Notes under the pieces: model-generated | What the model was told of the DNA's origin: nothing | Seen by the model: the letters and a program-made list of their open reading frames with translations, nothing else | The model's database searches: none | NCBI GenBank assembly: GCA_028551475.1 | Contig: CM052357.1 | Span: 26,681,745-26,745,744 of the forward strand | DNA length: 64,000 nt | Origin: Casuarina equisetifolia | Lineage: Eukaryota; Streptophyta; Magnoliopsida; Fagales; Casuarinaceae | Direction: 5' to 3' | Program-made: the position numbers and the translations under genes | Shown: positions 12,197 through 21,746 of the stretch, one piece after another | How positions within the stretch are numbered: position 1 is the first letter of the stretch | Layout: the number at the start of each line of letters is the position of its first letter

Positions 12197-13099
12197 ATGG
12201 GAATGGAGGTTCTGGTGGGTCCTACGTTCGGCATCGACGTTAGGTCCCGAAGCGGTGTTGCAGTTGTTCCGGCTGCCGCCGAACAGCGCGTGGTGGCGAC
12301 TTGCCTGTTTCTGAAGGACGGTGTTGGCAGCACCCGAGACGAGGCGGGGTCGGTGTTCGGGATTGACCAGGCGGGAAAGCCCGCGGAGCCGGAGGAAGAC
12401 TCGTCGGATTGTACGTCCTCGATCGGAGCGGCGAGCGAAGATGAGGACAACGACGAGGTTACCTCAAAGGACGTGCAGAGCGGTTTCACCGGAGGAGTAT
12501 TCGGTTCTTTCGGCTCCTTAGAAGATTCTCTCCCCATCAAGTAATTCATTTCTTTCCTTTTTTCAATTTTGGGTATTTCTAGGTACAAACTCTTTCAGTA
12601 GTCCATTGATTATAGACCTTGTTTGCATGAATTCACCAAGGAATATCTGTTTGGTTCTTTGAAATGATCAAAGAGAATTTCTATTATAGTCGATCTCCCT
12701 TAACCTTTAAAGTACCAAGAAAGGAAGGAGTAATATCCGATCTTAGCAGTGTTCATGTTGTCAAATCGCTCTCCCAATTTGTTTCCTTAGGAAAAGCTTT
12801 TCGTTTTTGGAATTGTTTTCAGAGTTTCTAAACTGGGTTTGGTATTTTGGTACTCAGGAGGGGATTATCGAACCACTTTACTGGGAAATCAAAGTCGTTT
12901 GCGAATCTATCAGAAGTATGTAACGTGAAGGACGTGAAGGATCTGGAGAAGCCAGAAAACGCATTCAACAAGAGGAGAAGACTTCTGGTGGCGACCAAGT
13001 TGTGCTCCAAGAGATCTTCCTTCTACGGCTCCTTGAACCCTAAATCCATGCCCCTGTTGGCTCTGAAGGAAGACGAAGACGAAGACGAAGACGAAGACG

Positions 13100-13131
<32 letters not shown>

Positions 13132-13347
13132 GAAGAGCGACAGGGACATTCGTTGTTTTGCTCCCCATCAACCTCGCCATCGTCGTCATCATCATCATCA
13201 GAGAAAAAGGAACAGGAATACTATGGAGAGCACCAACAGAGACTACCTAAAAAGTTGCATCACCGGAGGCTTTTGAATTTCAAGTCAAGGAGTTGCTTTT
13301 CTCTCTCAGATCTGCAAGAACACGATGAACAGGATGAAGATGATTAG
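12197..13347 (+). CDS. OXIDATIVE STRESS 3-like (OXS3/O3L family) nuclear protein
   Basis: OXS3-family proteins are small plant nuclear proteins linked to tolerance of heavy metals and oxidative stress; they are thought to act on chromatin and have no known enzymatic activity. Two exons: 12197-12540 and 12858-13347 (intron GTAATT...CTCAG), joining to 277 aa. The family signature is complete and spans the junction: the acidic-serine block DCTSSIGAASEDEDND, then GSLEDSLPIK, then RGLSNHFTGKSKSFANLSEV and VKDLEKPENAFNKRRRLL. The C-terminal half carries a codon-repeat acidic run (DE) and a poly-Gln tract, then Ser- and His-rich sequence and a conserved-looking FKSRSCFSLSDLQ motif. The first ATG (12197) gives MGMEVL; a second ATG two codons later gives the more usual MEVL start. 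The family is firm; the exact paralogue is not. Confidence 0.9.
13068..13135 (+). repeat. Coding trinucleotide/hexanucleotide repeats (GAC-GAA)n and (CAA)n
   Basis: Inside exon 2 of the OXS3-like gene, five or so GACGAA units (Asp-Glu) are followed by seven CAA codons (Gln), then mixed Gln/Arg/Glu codons. Such runs change length by slippage, so an acidic-Gln linker of variable length between alleles is expected. Confidence 0.85.
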
Positions 13348-14698
13348 CTTAGGGTCCTCTTTTGTTCTTCGTTTCCTTCTCCTCCCCACCTTTTCTCTCT
13401 TTAGTTGTTTATTGTCCACTCAAAAACCATTAAAAAAATAAAATAAAAAATAGATAATATAAAATATTGTCCTTTTTTAATCCTTGAGGCTCGAGAGATC
13501 TTTTTCCTCTATGCTGCGGATATGGATATGCATGACCCATGTGATGCCCCTGAACCGGGGTCAAAATCGTCTTTGTGTACAGTATGGTGGCCCGGCCTCC
13601 CATGTTGAAGTTTTGCCCACTTGATCTTGTTTTTGCTTTGTTACAGTTTTTGGGATCTCATGGGCTCCCCTTAATCATTAAGCTTAATAGACACTAAAGA
13701 TAATTAACTCTAGTTAGCACTTGATAAACTCTAGGTGAGCCAAAGCCATTGAATTATGTAAAAACAAAACATGTCATTCTTGAAGAAAACTAGCACATGG
13801 TAGATGGGTCTAAATCAATTGGTTGAAAAGATACGTGAGACATTGATCCTGGGAGGAATATTCTGTGCATATTTTGGGTGGGCTTGCCGTGATCATGGTT
13901 GCGACAACAAGGTCGTGGCTTATCCATTTGGACATGTGTCACCGTGCCTGTCTGGAGGAGGCAAATGTGGTTGCCGCAATGTGTCTTCCATTTGCTGAAA
14001 CCGACCGACTCATGCTTCGACTGGGTCCGATTGACATAAACCAGGTAGTTTTAACGTGAAACTGGGAGCAAGATTCAAACTTTGAATAACATGTATTGTC
14101 GGTGTGGTACAAGAATTAGCACACTTGGCGTGTTAAACGTAAGCCGTTTCGTGGGACAACTTATGGTTTACCATTAGGTGGGTTCACATCCTTAGAATGA
14201 GGTTTTCACGTCATAGACGAATATAAACTTTTCAAACTTCTCTTAGGAATAGATTACCTTGTTCACATTTAGTCACTCACAAGTTAATTACTAGCAACGT
14301 AAGACATACGTCCTGTCAACAAGTGTTTCGTTCAATTTGGAGTAAGCATTGTGTTATAATCCTATAAATATTAAAATATCGTGATTAACTATTTAGTCAG
14401 TCTTGACAATAAATTTAGGCTTATGGGGCTTAAGGTGAGCTTGCCAAGGTTAAAACTTGGGATTACGGAGTGTAGGGAGAACATAGCTCATTGCTTAAGA
14501 TTGGCTATAGCTTGTTAGGATTGAAACTTAGGCTTATGAGGCTTAAAGAAAGCTCGGCGAGGAGATTAATATCCTATAAATGTTAAAGTACTATGTGTAG
14601 TTATTAAACCGTCTTTTGGGCTTATATCACATTGTCTAAAGTTCTTAACCAGACTTGGAAGACAATTTTTGAGGACGAAGCACTGTCAGTTGGACACC
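13348..14698. other. 3' flank of OXS3-like gene and spacer
   Basis: It begins with a T-rich presumed 3' UTR (13348-13500). The remainder has no open frame above about 65 codons. Several GGCTTATGGGGCTTAAG-like phrases recur around 14420-14560 (AAACTTRGGCTTATGRGGCTTAA), suggesting a small degenerate local repeat. No gene was recognised. Confidence 0.55.
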
Positions 14699-14708
14699 TA
14701 TATAAACT
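14699..14708 (+). promoter_or_regulatory. TATA box of the PTRHD1-like gene, with site II motifs nearby
   Basis: TATATAAACT lies about 140 bp before the preferred ATG at 14840 and about 50 bp before the first in-frame ATG at 14750. TGGGCT/AGCCCA motifs (near 14614, 14730, 14753 and 14807) resemble the TCP-bound site II elements common in plant genes for organelle and ribosome functions. Confidence 0.5.
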
Positions 14709-14839
14709 AGGGCTTCATTTCTTATTCTGAAGCCCAACTGGAGTACCACATGGGCTGTTTTAGCTCCTTGTCTTTCATCTTATTCGTACAATGTCCGATT
14801 AACTCTGAGCCCACTGAGCCACGATGCGACCGAAGAGCC

Positions 14840-15714
14840 ATGGCATCTCTTCTCGCCTCGCCACTTCGTCTCGCTTTCGGATCCTCCGCGCCTCCCTTCT
14901 CCATTGCCACAATTAGGGCTAGCCTTCTTCCTCCACGCCGTCTCTACACTCGGGCGACGAAGTCAATGAGCGAACCCGCCGGACCTGAATCTCTGCCCTC
15001 CCAGGGCGGCGACAGCGCGAAAGCGGAGAACTCCGACGTCCTTGTACAGTACGTGGTGCTGCGGCGAGACCTCATCGACACGTGGCCGCTGGGTAGCGTG
15101 GTGACCCAGGGCTGCCATGCTTCCGTGTACGCTATTTGGTCTCATAAAGACGATCCTCACACCGCCGAATACTGCGGTCCCCAAAACATTGATTCTATGC
15201 ATAAGGTAAAAACCCTTCTTTCAGAATTTTGTTCGGACCAGAGACTCAGACAGTTCTGAGTTAAAAATTTTACTTGTAAAAATTTATAAAACATGTGTGC
15301 TTGAGAAGAAACATGCCTTTTCAGATTTCACTTCTTGAAAATGATCTACAAATCTTAACGTTTTAGCACTATGGTCTGATTTCAATTGATTGGAGTTTGC
15401 CAAAGATCCAGATTATTGCCTAAATGGACCTACTTTCAATTCATTGTACTGTGCTGGGTTGGCCAACTTGCTGAATCCTGAAAGGGATTGGAGATGTAAT
15501 GTGGAGTTACTTTCTCTTTTCAAATATGCAGGTTACTCTGGAGGTGAAAGGCGAACCTCAGATGTTGAATTTGTCAGAGAAACTCACAGCTGGTGGCATA
15601 ACTCATAAACTGTGGATTGAACAGCCTGAAAACATACCAACTTGCCTTGCTACCAAGCCCTATCCCAAATCTGTAGTATCATCGTTTTTCAAGAAGTTGA
15701 AACTCTGTAAGTGA
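14840..15714 (+). CDS. PTRHD1-like protein (peptidyl-tRNA hydrolase II fold)
   Basis: The family has the PTH2 fold, which cleaves the ester bond of peptidyl-tRNA, although hydrolase activity of PTRHD1 proteins is not well established. Two exons, 14840-15205 and 15532-15714 (intron GTAAAA...ATGCAG, phase 0), give 182 aa. Signature blocks are VQYVVLRRDL near residue 72, then QGCHASVYAIW and DPHTAEYC, and across the junction NIDSMHKVTLEV. Exon 2 carries ITHKLWIEQPENIPTCLA and KPYPKSVVSSFFKKLKLCK. The chosen ATG has a strong context (AGCCATGGC) and leaves a basic, Ser/Ala-rich N-terminus (MASLLASPLRLAFG) that looks like an organelle transit peptide. An in-frame ATG at 14750 would add 30 residues, and one at 14967 (MSEPAG) would give a shorter form lacking the transit peptide. 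The family is firm; the start is less so. Confidence 0.88.
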
Positions 15715-16481
15715 GGTACCTCTAATTTCCCCGACCCATTATTTTTTATTTTTTATGTTGCTGAGATTGAATTGTAGCAAGCGTTGCACTCTCATTTAAC
15801 AGCCAAACATTGCAGGTATTATTAGTTATTAAAGTCCCATCACGACCCTATTATATTTGATCAAGGTTGTCAAAACTGGGTCCGCTGTGGGTCTGATGAG
15901 CTGAAGAGAACCACCCAATTAACAAATGGTCCTTCATGATCTGAAGTCGGCCTCAAAGATTAGCATTTGATAGCCACATGGAATTGTCCATTACTAGGGG
16001 TCGGTAATTTAATGATTTTTGTACTTGCTTTTGCTGCATTAGGTATGCGTCAATTGGTAATGAACTTCTCATGGGCACAAGAGTCAACAGATTTGAACCA
16101 TGAAAACTACCCCCAAATTAACCTTTTCGTAAGCTTTCAACCCGAGAACCAATCCGGCCCTCGAAAATCAAGATCACGACCTCTTCAACTTGGTTCCTCA
16201 TTGGCTCGCGGTTACTTACTTTTGGTTTTACCCAGGAAAGACAATAGTAAGAAAAGGGAAAAGGGAAAAGGGAAAAGGGAAAAGGGGAAGCCGGACAAAG
16301 AGTCCGGCGATCGAGGAGTCTCCGAACATTCAATCCGAACAATGTTTTCGACGAAGTTAAGACTATAATATTGTACACAATCTATATAGATCTTATTACA
16401 TCAAAGGAAGAAACAGAAAACGACAACCGAGGAGGAGGAAGGATGAGCCATCCGCCTCCGATCAGGTACGATGTGGGTATG
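15715..16481. other. Convergent spacer between PTRHD1-like and zinc-ribbon genes
   Basis: The two genes point towards each other, so this stretch should hold both 3' UTRs. It includes a short purine microsatellite of AAAAGGG units at about 16251-16287. No additional coding sequence is recognised; the open frames at 15967-16368 lack family motifs. Confidence 0.55.
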
Positions 16482-16682
16482 TCACTGAACAACCAACCGT
16501 CTGGCGCAGACGGTGCAGTAGTGCTTTCTCTTGTTCCGGAAGTAAAACGGCACGAAACAAAACCTCCACTGGCTCTCCACGTCCATCGCTTGGACCATCC
16601 CGCCACAGAACGGACACACCCCCGGCGCGACCTGCCTCGACAGAACAACCTCGTCCTCGTCGCACACGAACACCAGACACAT
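16482..16682 (-). CDS. Small plant zinc-ribbon protein (66 aa)
   Basis: A short intronless frame carries two CxxC knuckles, CPFCGG at residues 23-28 and CTVCARR at 56-62, which would bind one zinc ion as a zinc ribbon. Between them lies MVQAMDVESQWRFCFVPFYF followed by a basic KRKHYC stretch. I recognise this as a conserved group of very small plant proteins (zinc-ribbon_15-like), often mislabelled in databases; no biochemical role is known to me. The frame is open further upstream to 16871, but the extra 63 residues are low-complexity and not family-like. The start MCLVFVCDEDEVV is what the family normally shows, and a TATA-like TTTATATT on the minus strand at about 16768-16776 also fits this shorter start. 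Confidence 0.75.
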   Translation of the reverse strand: MCLVFVCDEDEVVLSRQVAPGVCPFCGGMVQAMDVESQWRFCFVPFYFRNKRKHYCTVCARRLVVQ

Positions 16683-16869
16683 CCCGTTTCTCTCTGTGAG
16701 CTTCGAATATCGTTGCGTGTTGACGGTTTTGGTAGATATTATTACATGCGAGCACGCCGATGGTCGCGAATATAAAGGATTGGGAGGTCGGGTTTTCAAC
16801 GTGATGAATGTTTGGGGTCTCTGGAAGGATTTAGCGACGTCTGGGTTTCCGGAAGGTGGAAATCTTCGC

Positions 16870-17858
16870 ACGAAGCGCGTGTCTAGAAGATTCTGACCGA
16901 CCCCGTAACTTTCCTACGCGCTTATCTCTGAGGAGTCTCATCTCATTCTCGCCCTTTTACGTCAACAATTCACATCTTCTTAAAAAATATATATTTGTAA
17001 ATGTTTGTGGGGATAGTGGTTTGAGAGTCATACAGTTAGCGGAATCATATTGTTTTCTAAATAGTTTTTTTAAATAAATATATATATATATATATATATT
17101 TTTTAATTACAATTCACAAACAATTTGGACGGGCAGGTTTTGACACTTTACCATTAAGCCAAAGGAACACCCTTCTAAGTAGTTCTTGATCCTATTGCAA
17201 GGAGAAAACTTAAAATATATATATATATATATATCCATTTCATGTATTAAAATACTTTTAATAGTGCTTAGAATTTGTAGATTAGGAAAAAAAATTAAGA
17301 GAGACTAATGTGAGGAATCTTGTAAGACAATTTGGCTACTCTTTTTATTAGGTTATCCTTGTAGAACGGAATCCAGCTCATGACATGATGCTAAACCTGG
17401 AACCAAATTTAGGACACGTTGGTGTCAACAATTTCCAGACTCGAGTCCACTTCACGTGGGGAATGCCTTTTGCTTCACCGATTGAAAGTGAAAAGAGAAG
17501 ACGTAAAGGCAAGGGCGGACAAGAAACTGGCACAGATGCTGCTGAAAAATATGAATATATTCAAAAGGTAGGCATCGCACAAACATCAAATTTTTCTGAC
17601 AAGCACCAGCAGACACTAAGCAACTTCTTAGCTGTTGCTCCATGTAGAGGCTAGTTGTAAAACAGAATCAATTCATAGGCCAGCTAGAGTATCTTAGCAA
17701 CATACCAAAAATAGACGAAATAATGCAGCATAGAATTGCCTAATAACAACAAAAGTTTAATTTTTTTTAATTTTTTTTATTTTTTATTTTTTAAAAAAAG
17801 TGGTGCGTGTTGTATCAAAGTACCCAAATGCAAATTGGATCCTAACTCTTCCTGCATT
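16870..17858. other. Spacer with TA microsatellites and an exon-like block
   Basis: It contains (TA)n tracts at about 17077-17099 and 17213-17234, a T-rich/A-rich stretch at 17759-17800, and an open block at 17352-17567 described separately. The right end should include the 3' UTR of the minus-strand AFR gene. Confidence 0.55.
17352..17567 (+). other. Orphan exon-like open block (72 codons), unassigned
   Basis: A TTTTTATTAG acceptor-like site at 17342-17351 is followed by 216 open bases that end exactly at AAG|GTAGGC, a good donor, and both ends are in phase 0. Translation begins VILVERNPAHDMMLNLEPNL and later has a basic stretch KRRRKGKGG and ends EKYEYIQK. I do not recognise the family. 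It could be a surviving exon of a decayed gene, an alternative exon, or chance. Confidence 0.3.
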
Positions 17859-18974
17859 TTATCCGTACACAACCTGACAATTTGACGGGGCAAACCCGTG
17901 GAACGCCTCAGGAGCCGCCACGACGTTCCATTCCACCTTGAACTCCCACTTCTTGGCTTCGAATATTCTCCCGACGGCGACGTTTAGTCCGCTCGCCACC
18001 ACGTAAATCTTTCCCTCCGCGCCGTTCACGGCGAAAGGCCTTTTCATGGCCTCGCGTGGGAACTTCTCCCCGCCGACATGACGCCACGTGTCATCCTCTG
18101 CGACGTACACCTTCATCGGACAGTCCCCGAACTCCGATATCACGAACAGCCTCCCGTCCACGACCACAGTCAGTCCCGACCAGCCCTCCCTGAGGACTTT
18201 GCTCATCACCCCCCACGTGTCCTCATCCGGGTCGTAGACCCAGCCTTTGGGTGAGAACGTGAACGGCCACGACCACCCCTCCGTGACGTACATCTTGTTC
18301 CGTACCACAGCGGACTCGTACCTCGCCAACCCGGCGTCTATCGTGGCAGTCTCGGTCCAAGTGTCACTTTCCGGGTCATAACACTCGCTCGTGATCGTCT
18401 CATCGGTGCCGGACCCATTTCCACCAACGGCTAGGATCTTTCCCTTTACACTCCCCGCCGCGAAAAATGATCGCGGTGTCGGCATGCGAGACGCCACCGA
18501 CCATCGATTCGTTGATGTGCGGTACACGATTGTGTTCTGCATGGGAGTCTCAGCGTCCGACCGCATGCCACCCAAGACGAAGAGCTTCCCCTGACGTGGC
18601 AGTGAGGCACAAGCCAGTGCCAGCGGGCACGCAGACTTGGGATACGGCATGGGAGGTAAGACAAACCAACGGCCGGATCGTGGGTCCAGCGATTGCCACT
18701 GGTTCCTCGCCGTCGGATAGTGAAATGCCAGAACAAAAATATGAGGCGAAGACAGTGACAGAGCTGTCTTGGAGCTAAGAAAACAAGGGTCTGCAATGGC
18801 TCTTCTCCACGCCGTCGAAACCGAGCTCACCAAAGCTTGGTATGGATACGGAAGGTACAGCAGACAGAGCTCGGCAATCTGGTCCGGCAATCCCGGAATC
18901 AAAGGCTCAGAATTCTTGTCACTTTCTTCCGGACCTCCATTCTCCGGCGCCAATAAAGATCTCCGACTCGTCAT
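17859..18974 (-). CDS. AFR: F-box/kelch-repeat protein AFR (ATTENUATED FAR-RED RESPONSE)
   Basis: AFR is the substrate-recognition subunit of an SCF E3 ubiquitin ligase and a positive regulator of phytochrome A signalling in Arabidopsis. The frame is a single exon of 371 aa, close to the Arabidopsis length. The F-box spans roughly residues 24-66 (EPLIPGLPDQIAELCLLYLP then YQALVSSVSTAWRRAI). Kelch motifs follow, with GKLFVLGG near 129, GKILAVGG near 178, NKMYVTEGW near 225, GRLFVISE near 270 and GKIYVVASG near 320, enough for one propeller. The stretch WQSLDPRSGRWFVLPPMP between the F-box and propeller and the ending SNCQVVYG also match AFR rather than other F-box/kelch genes. A minus-strand TATA box lies about 145 bp upstream. 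Orthology is inferred from sequence recollection and from gene neighbourhood. Confidence 0.92.
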   Translation of the reverse strand: MTSRRSLLAPENGGPEESDKNSEPLIPGLPDQIAELCLLYLPYPYQALVSSVSTAWRRAIADPCFLSSKTALSLSSPHIFVLAFHYPTARNQWQSLDPRSGRWFVLPPMPYPKSACPLALACASLPRQGKLFVLGGMRSDAETPMQNTIVYRTSTNRWSVASRMPTPRSFFAAGSVKGKILAVGGNGSGTDETITSECYDPESDTWTETATIDAGLARYESAVVRNKMYVTEGWSWPFTFSPKGWVYDPDEDTWGVMSKVLREGWSGLTVVVDGRLFVISEFGDCPMKVYVAEDDTWRHVGGEKFPREAMKRPFAVNGAEGKIYVVASGLNVAVGRIFEAKKWEFKVEWNVVAAPEAFHGFAPSNCQVVYG

Positions 18975-19119
18975 TCTTGAAACTTAACCTTGAGAATCTA
19001 CTCCCACTGCAAGTTAAATTAAACGGACTTTCTGACGCTTTTAGAGGCAAAGGTGGAACCCGTCAACCCGGAAGAACGACTCGAAGTAGGTAATTGCAAG
19101 TTTACAAAGCAGTTCCTGT

Positions 19120-19130
19120 AAAATATATAG
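19120..19130 (-). promoter_or_regulatory. TATA box of AFR
   Basis: On the minus strand the sequence reads CTATATATTTT about 150 bp before the AFR ATG, implying a leader of roughly 115 nt. A GA-rich run lies just upstream of it on the gene's strand (plus-strand 19136-19170). Confidence 0.5.
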
Positions 19131-19139
19131 GGAAAGAGG

Positions 19140-21547
19140 AAAGAGAGAGAGAGAGGCAGAAGGGGGAGGAGATTGAGTGATGACGATGGAAGATTTACTT
19201 TACAGATAAAGCTAGCAAAGCTTAGTGGGTGTGGAGTTGTTTAATGCTTTTGGGTGGAATCGAATTATGGGGTAGTTTTCTAGAAACCGGAATATAAGGA
19301 CATAAAGAAGAGCCGTCTTCTTCCTGATGTTACTAAACTCCGGCAAATCCGAAACGAAACGGACTTGGGTGATCAAACAAGCGGTAAGAAATGAAAAAAC
19401 ACGGAGAATCGGGAGAGATGACGTGCAAGAAGCAAGGAGACAAAAGGACAAGCACCCATTGGGAGAGCTTGATGGCTGTCAATGGACCAAAAATGTATCA
19501 GATCTCACAGATAACCTCGGTGGTTGGACAACCTCAAATCAAGCTTGTTAATGGAAATCAACCACCTGTAGTTTTCCCTTTGCAGTCAATTTAAAAACAG
19601 GTCAATCATATATTATTTGTTTTATGACCACGAATGGTAACGGAATAATGGGTTCCCCCCACTTCGGATAGAGGGGGGCATAAAGCAAAGAAAGAGAAAG
19701 ATCGTGAGAAGGTACCGCACTTCAATATATATTTTATATTATTCATGTATTGGTATGCTGATGAGTTTGGTTATAAGGATTCAAGTTAGTAAAAAGGGGT
19801 CAAAATTAACCATTTACATGCATTACATATAAATCAATAAAAGTTTTTTTTTAAAAAAAATGTTAATATTATATTCACATATTATTATTTAATTCAAAAG
19901 TCAATTAAATAATCGGTAAAATATTTATTATCGTACGAGTATTACCTACCACGAGATTGATTGCCACAGTGAAAAGACATAACCTTGCGGAAAACACATA
20001 ATTTTCTGCAAAAAACAGAGAGAATGATTGCCTAGCCCTCCCATTGCGGCTACTTTGAACTTAACTTCCGACCATGATTTAATCAACTTCGTTTTCATCT
20101 TGACATTTGTGTGAACAAATAATATTTAGCGACGACTAATCACGCCCCCATGTCCTTTCCGACCATCGAACCGGGTTGTCCTAAATGTGTGATTATTATA
20201 AAAGGGAAAAAAAAAAGTCATAAAAATAGATAAAGGGTCATCAATAAGTCATTAATCACGTCTAATCAAATAAAGATGAATCAAATCAAGCGTGAATTAT
20301 TTGGCCAATGGGGTCAATTTCGGAGGACGCCTTTTTGATTAAGTAGGCAAAGCCTTATCCGAGAAACGTAAAAGCTAAGCTTGCAGAAAGGGGTAACCAG
20401 ATTCCTTTCGTGACCCATTTCAACTACCACCAAGTTGGATAGTCGTATCAATCTTTGATTGATCAAATCGTGCTTAGAGGCATGGATTCCTTTCGATTAA
20501 TTTAACCACAAAAGCATTTTGCTCGTCTTAAACGAGGAAAACCATTGTTCAAACTTTTCCACGCCAAGTGTTACAAATGAGTAGTCTAATCCTCATGAGG
20601 ACTTAATTTTCTTTGGAAATGAGTTGTTTCGAACTTTGATTGGAAAGGATTCGTTTTTAACTTTAACTATTCTTTCTTCTTTTTTCATTCTATTATAATT
20701 ATTGAAAAATAAGTGGCATCTTAAGGGATTATTACTTGAGAGGTAAAAGTTGATGTTGAAATATGTAATGCTGTCGTGGGTTATTTCCTTTTATTATTGT
20801 CCTTACTGTATTAGTTGCTTGTGTTTTATTAATCCGTTTTGTTAAATGATAGGCTCATTAGTTTTTCTTTCGAGCAGAACTTTTGCGTGTAAAAATATTA
20901 TGACGTGAATATAGAATCAAGTGCACATATCAACCAAGCAACTTTTCTCAAAATCTCTATTTTTGATTTTATGAAGTTCTACACTATATTTTTTAGATAA
21001 TTTTTTTTAAAATTTTCCATCTCACAGAAAAAACTAATGAATAAAGAGGGTATTTTTACATTTAAATATTATCAAATATTATATCTTTTTTGTTTAAAAA
21101 TTTCACTAAACACTTCACATATCGAACACATATTGAATTTAAAGTTAAATGAAGTGGAATGAATATTTATCACATTAAAAAACTTTATAAGCTTAATATT
21201 GAGCATAATTATATTAGAAATAATCAAAGTAACCCAATAACTAATTTGTGAGTTTGGATGATATTTTTAAGTAAAATAATTTAGATTTTCATTCTGAATA
21301 ATGATATTTTAAAGCACTTAATTTGCTATATATGAAAGTTAAAAAAAAAAAAAAAGACTATTTCATTTTTCAAATATTATACTTGTAAGTTAGTACTCAT
21401 TGTTGTTTTAGCATATACACTTATTATTCTATTGGTTAATAGGTCTTCACTTGGAAGAAATCATATATATATATCATATTTTCGAGTTAATATAAAATTA
21501 TATGTACGGTGGAGAAAGTAAAGAAAAGAAAAAAAGAAATTATCTTC
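19140..21547. other. Divergent promoter region between AFR and the PPR-CBS gene
   Basis: AFR and the PPR-CBS gene diverge from this 2.4-kb AT-rich region. Poly-A runs lie near 19844-19860 and 21342-21357. No open frame has family motifs and no RNA gene was recognised. Confidence 0.55.
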
Positions 21548-21602
21548 TATAAATGGGCCAACTCCATGGACTTCCGTTATGGGCCTGTGCAAGTATAGCC
21601 CA
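21548..21602 (+). promoter_or_regulatory. TATA box and three site II motifs of the PPR-CBS gene
   Basis: TATAAAT at 21548-21554 overlaps a TGGGCC (21554-21559); a second TGGGCC lies at 21580-21585 and an inverted AGCCCA at 21597-21602. Clusters of TGGGCY near the start site are typical of plant genes for mitochondrial and ribosomal proteins and are bound by TCP factors. A 10-codon upstream ORF starts at the ATG near 21566. Confidence 0.5.
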
Positions 21603-21746
21603 GCCTGATGTTCAGCATCAACGTTACCCGCCATTGATTTTCACTACGAACTTCGCATTCCATGGCTCGCATTATCCACTGCCTTCTGTTTCTCTGTGGC
21701 GTTCTGCATGGGTGATGGGTAGATCTTTTGCCACTAGCTACAAACA

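Noticed and set aside
12178..12588. 136-codon minus-strand ORF over the OXS3-like first exon
   Set aside because: It is a shadow of the GC-rich coding exon on the other strand.
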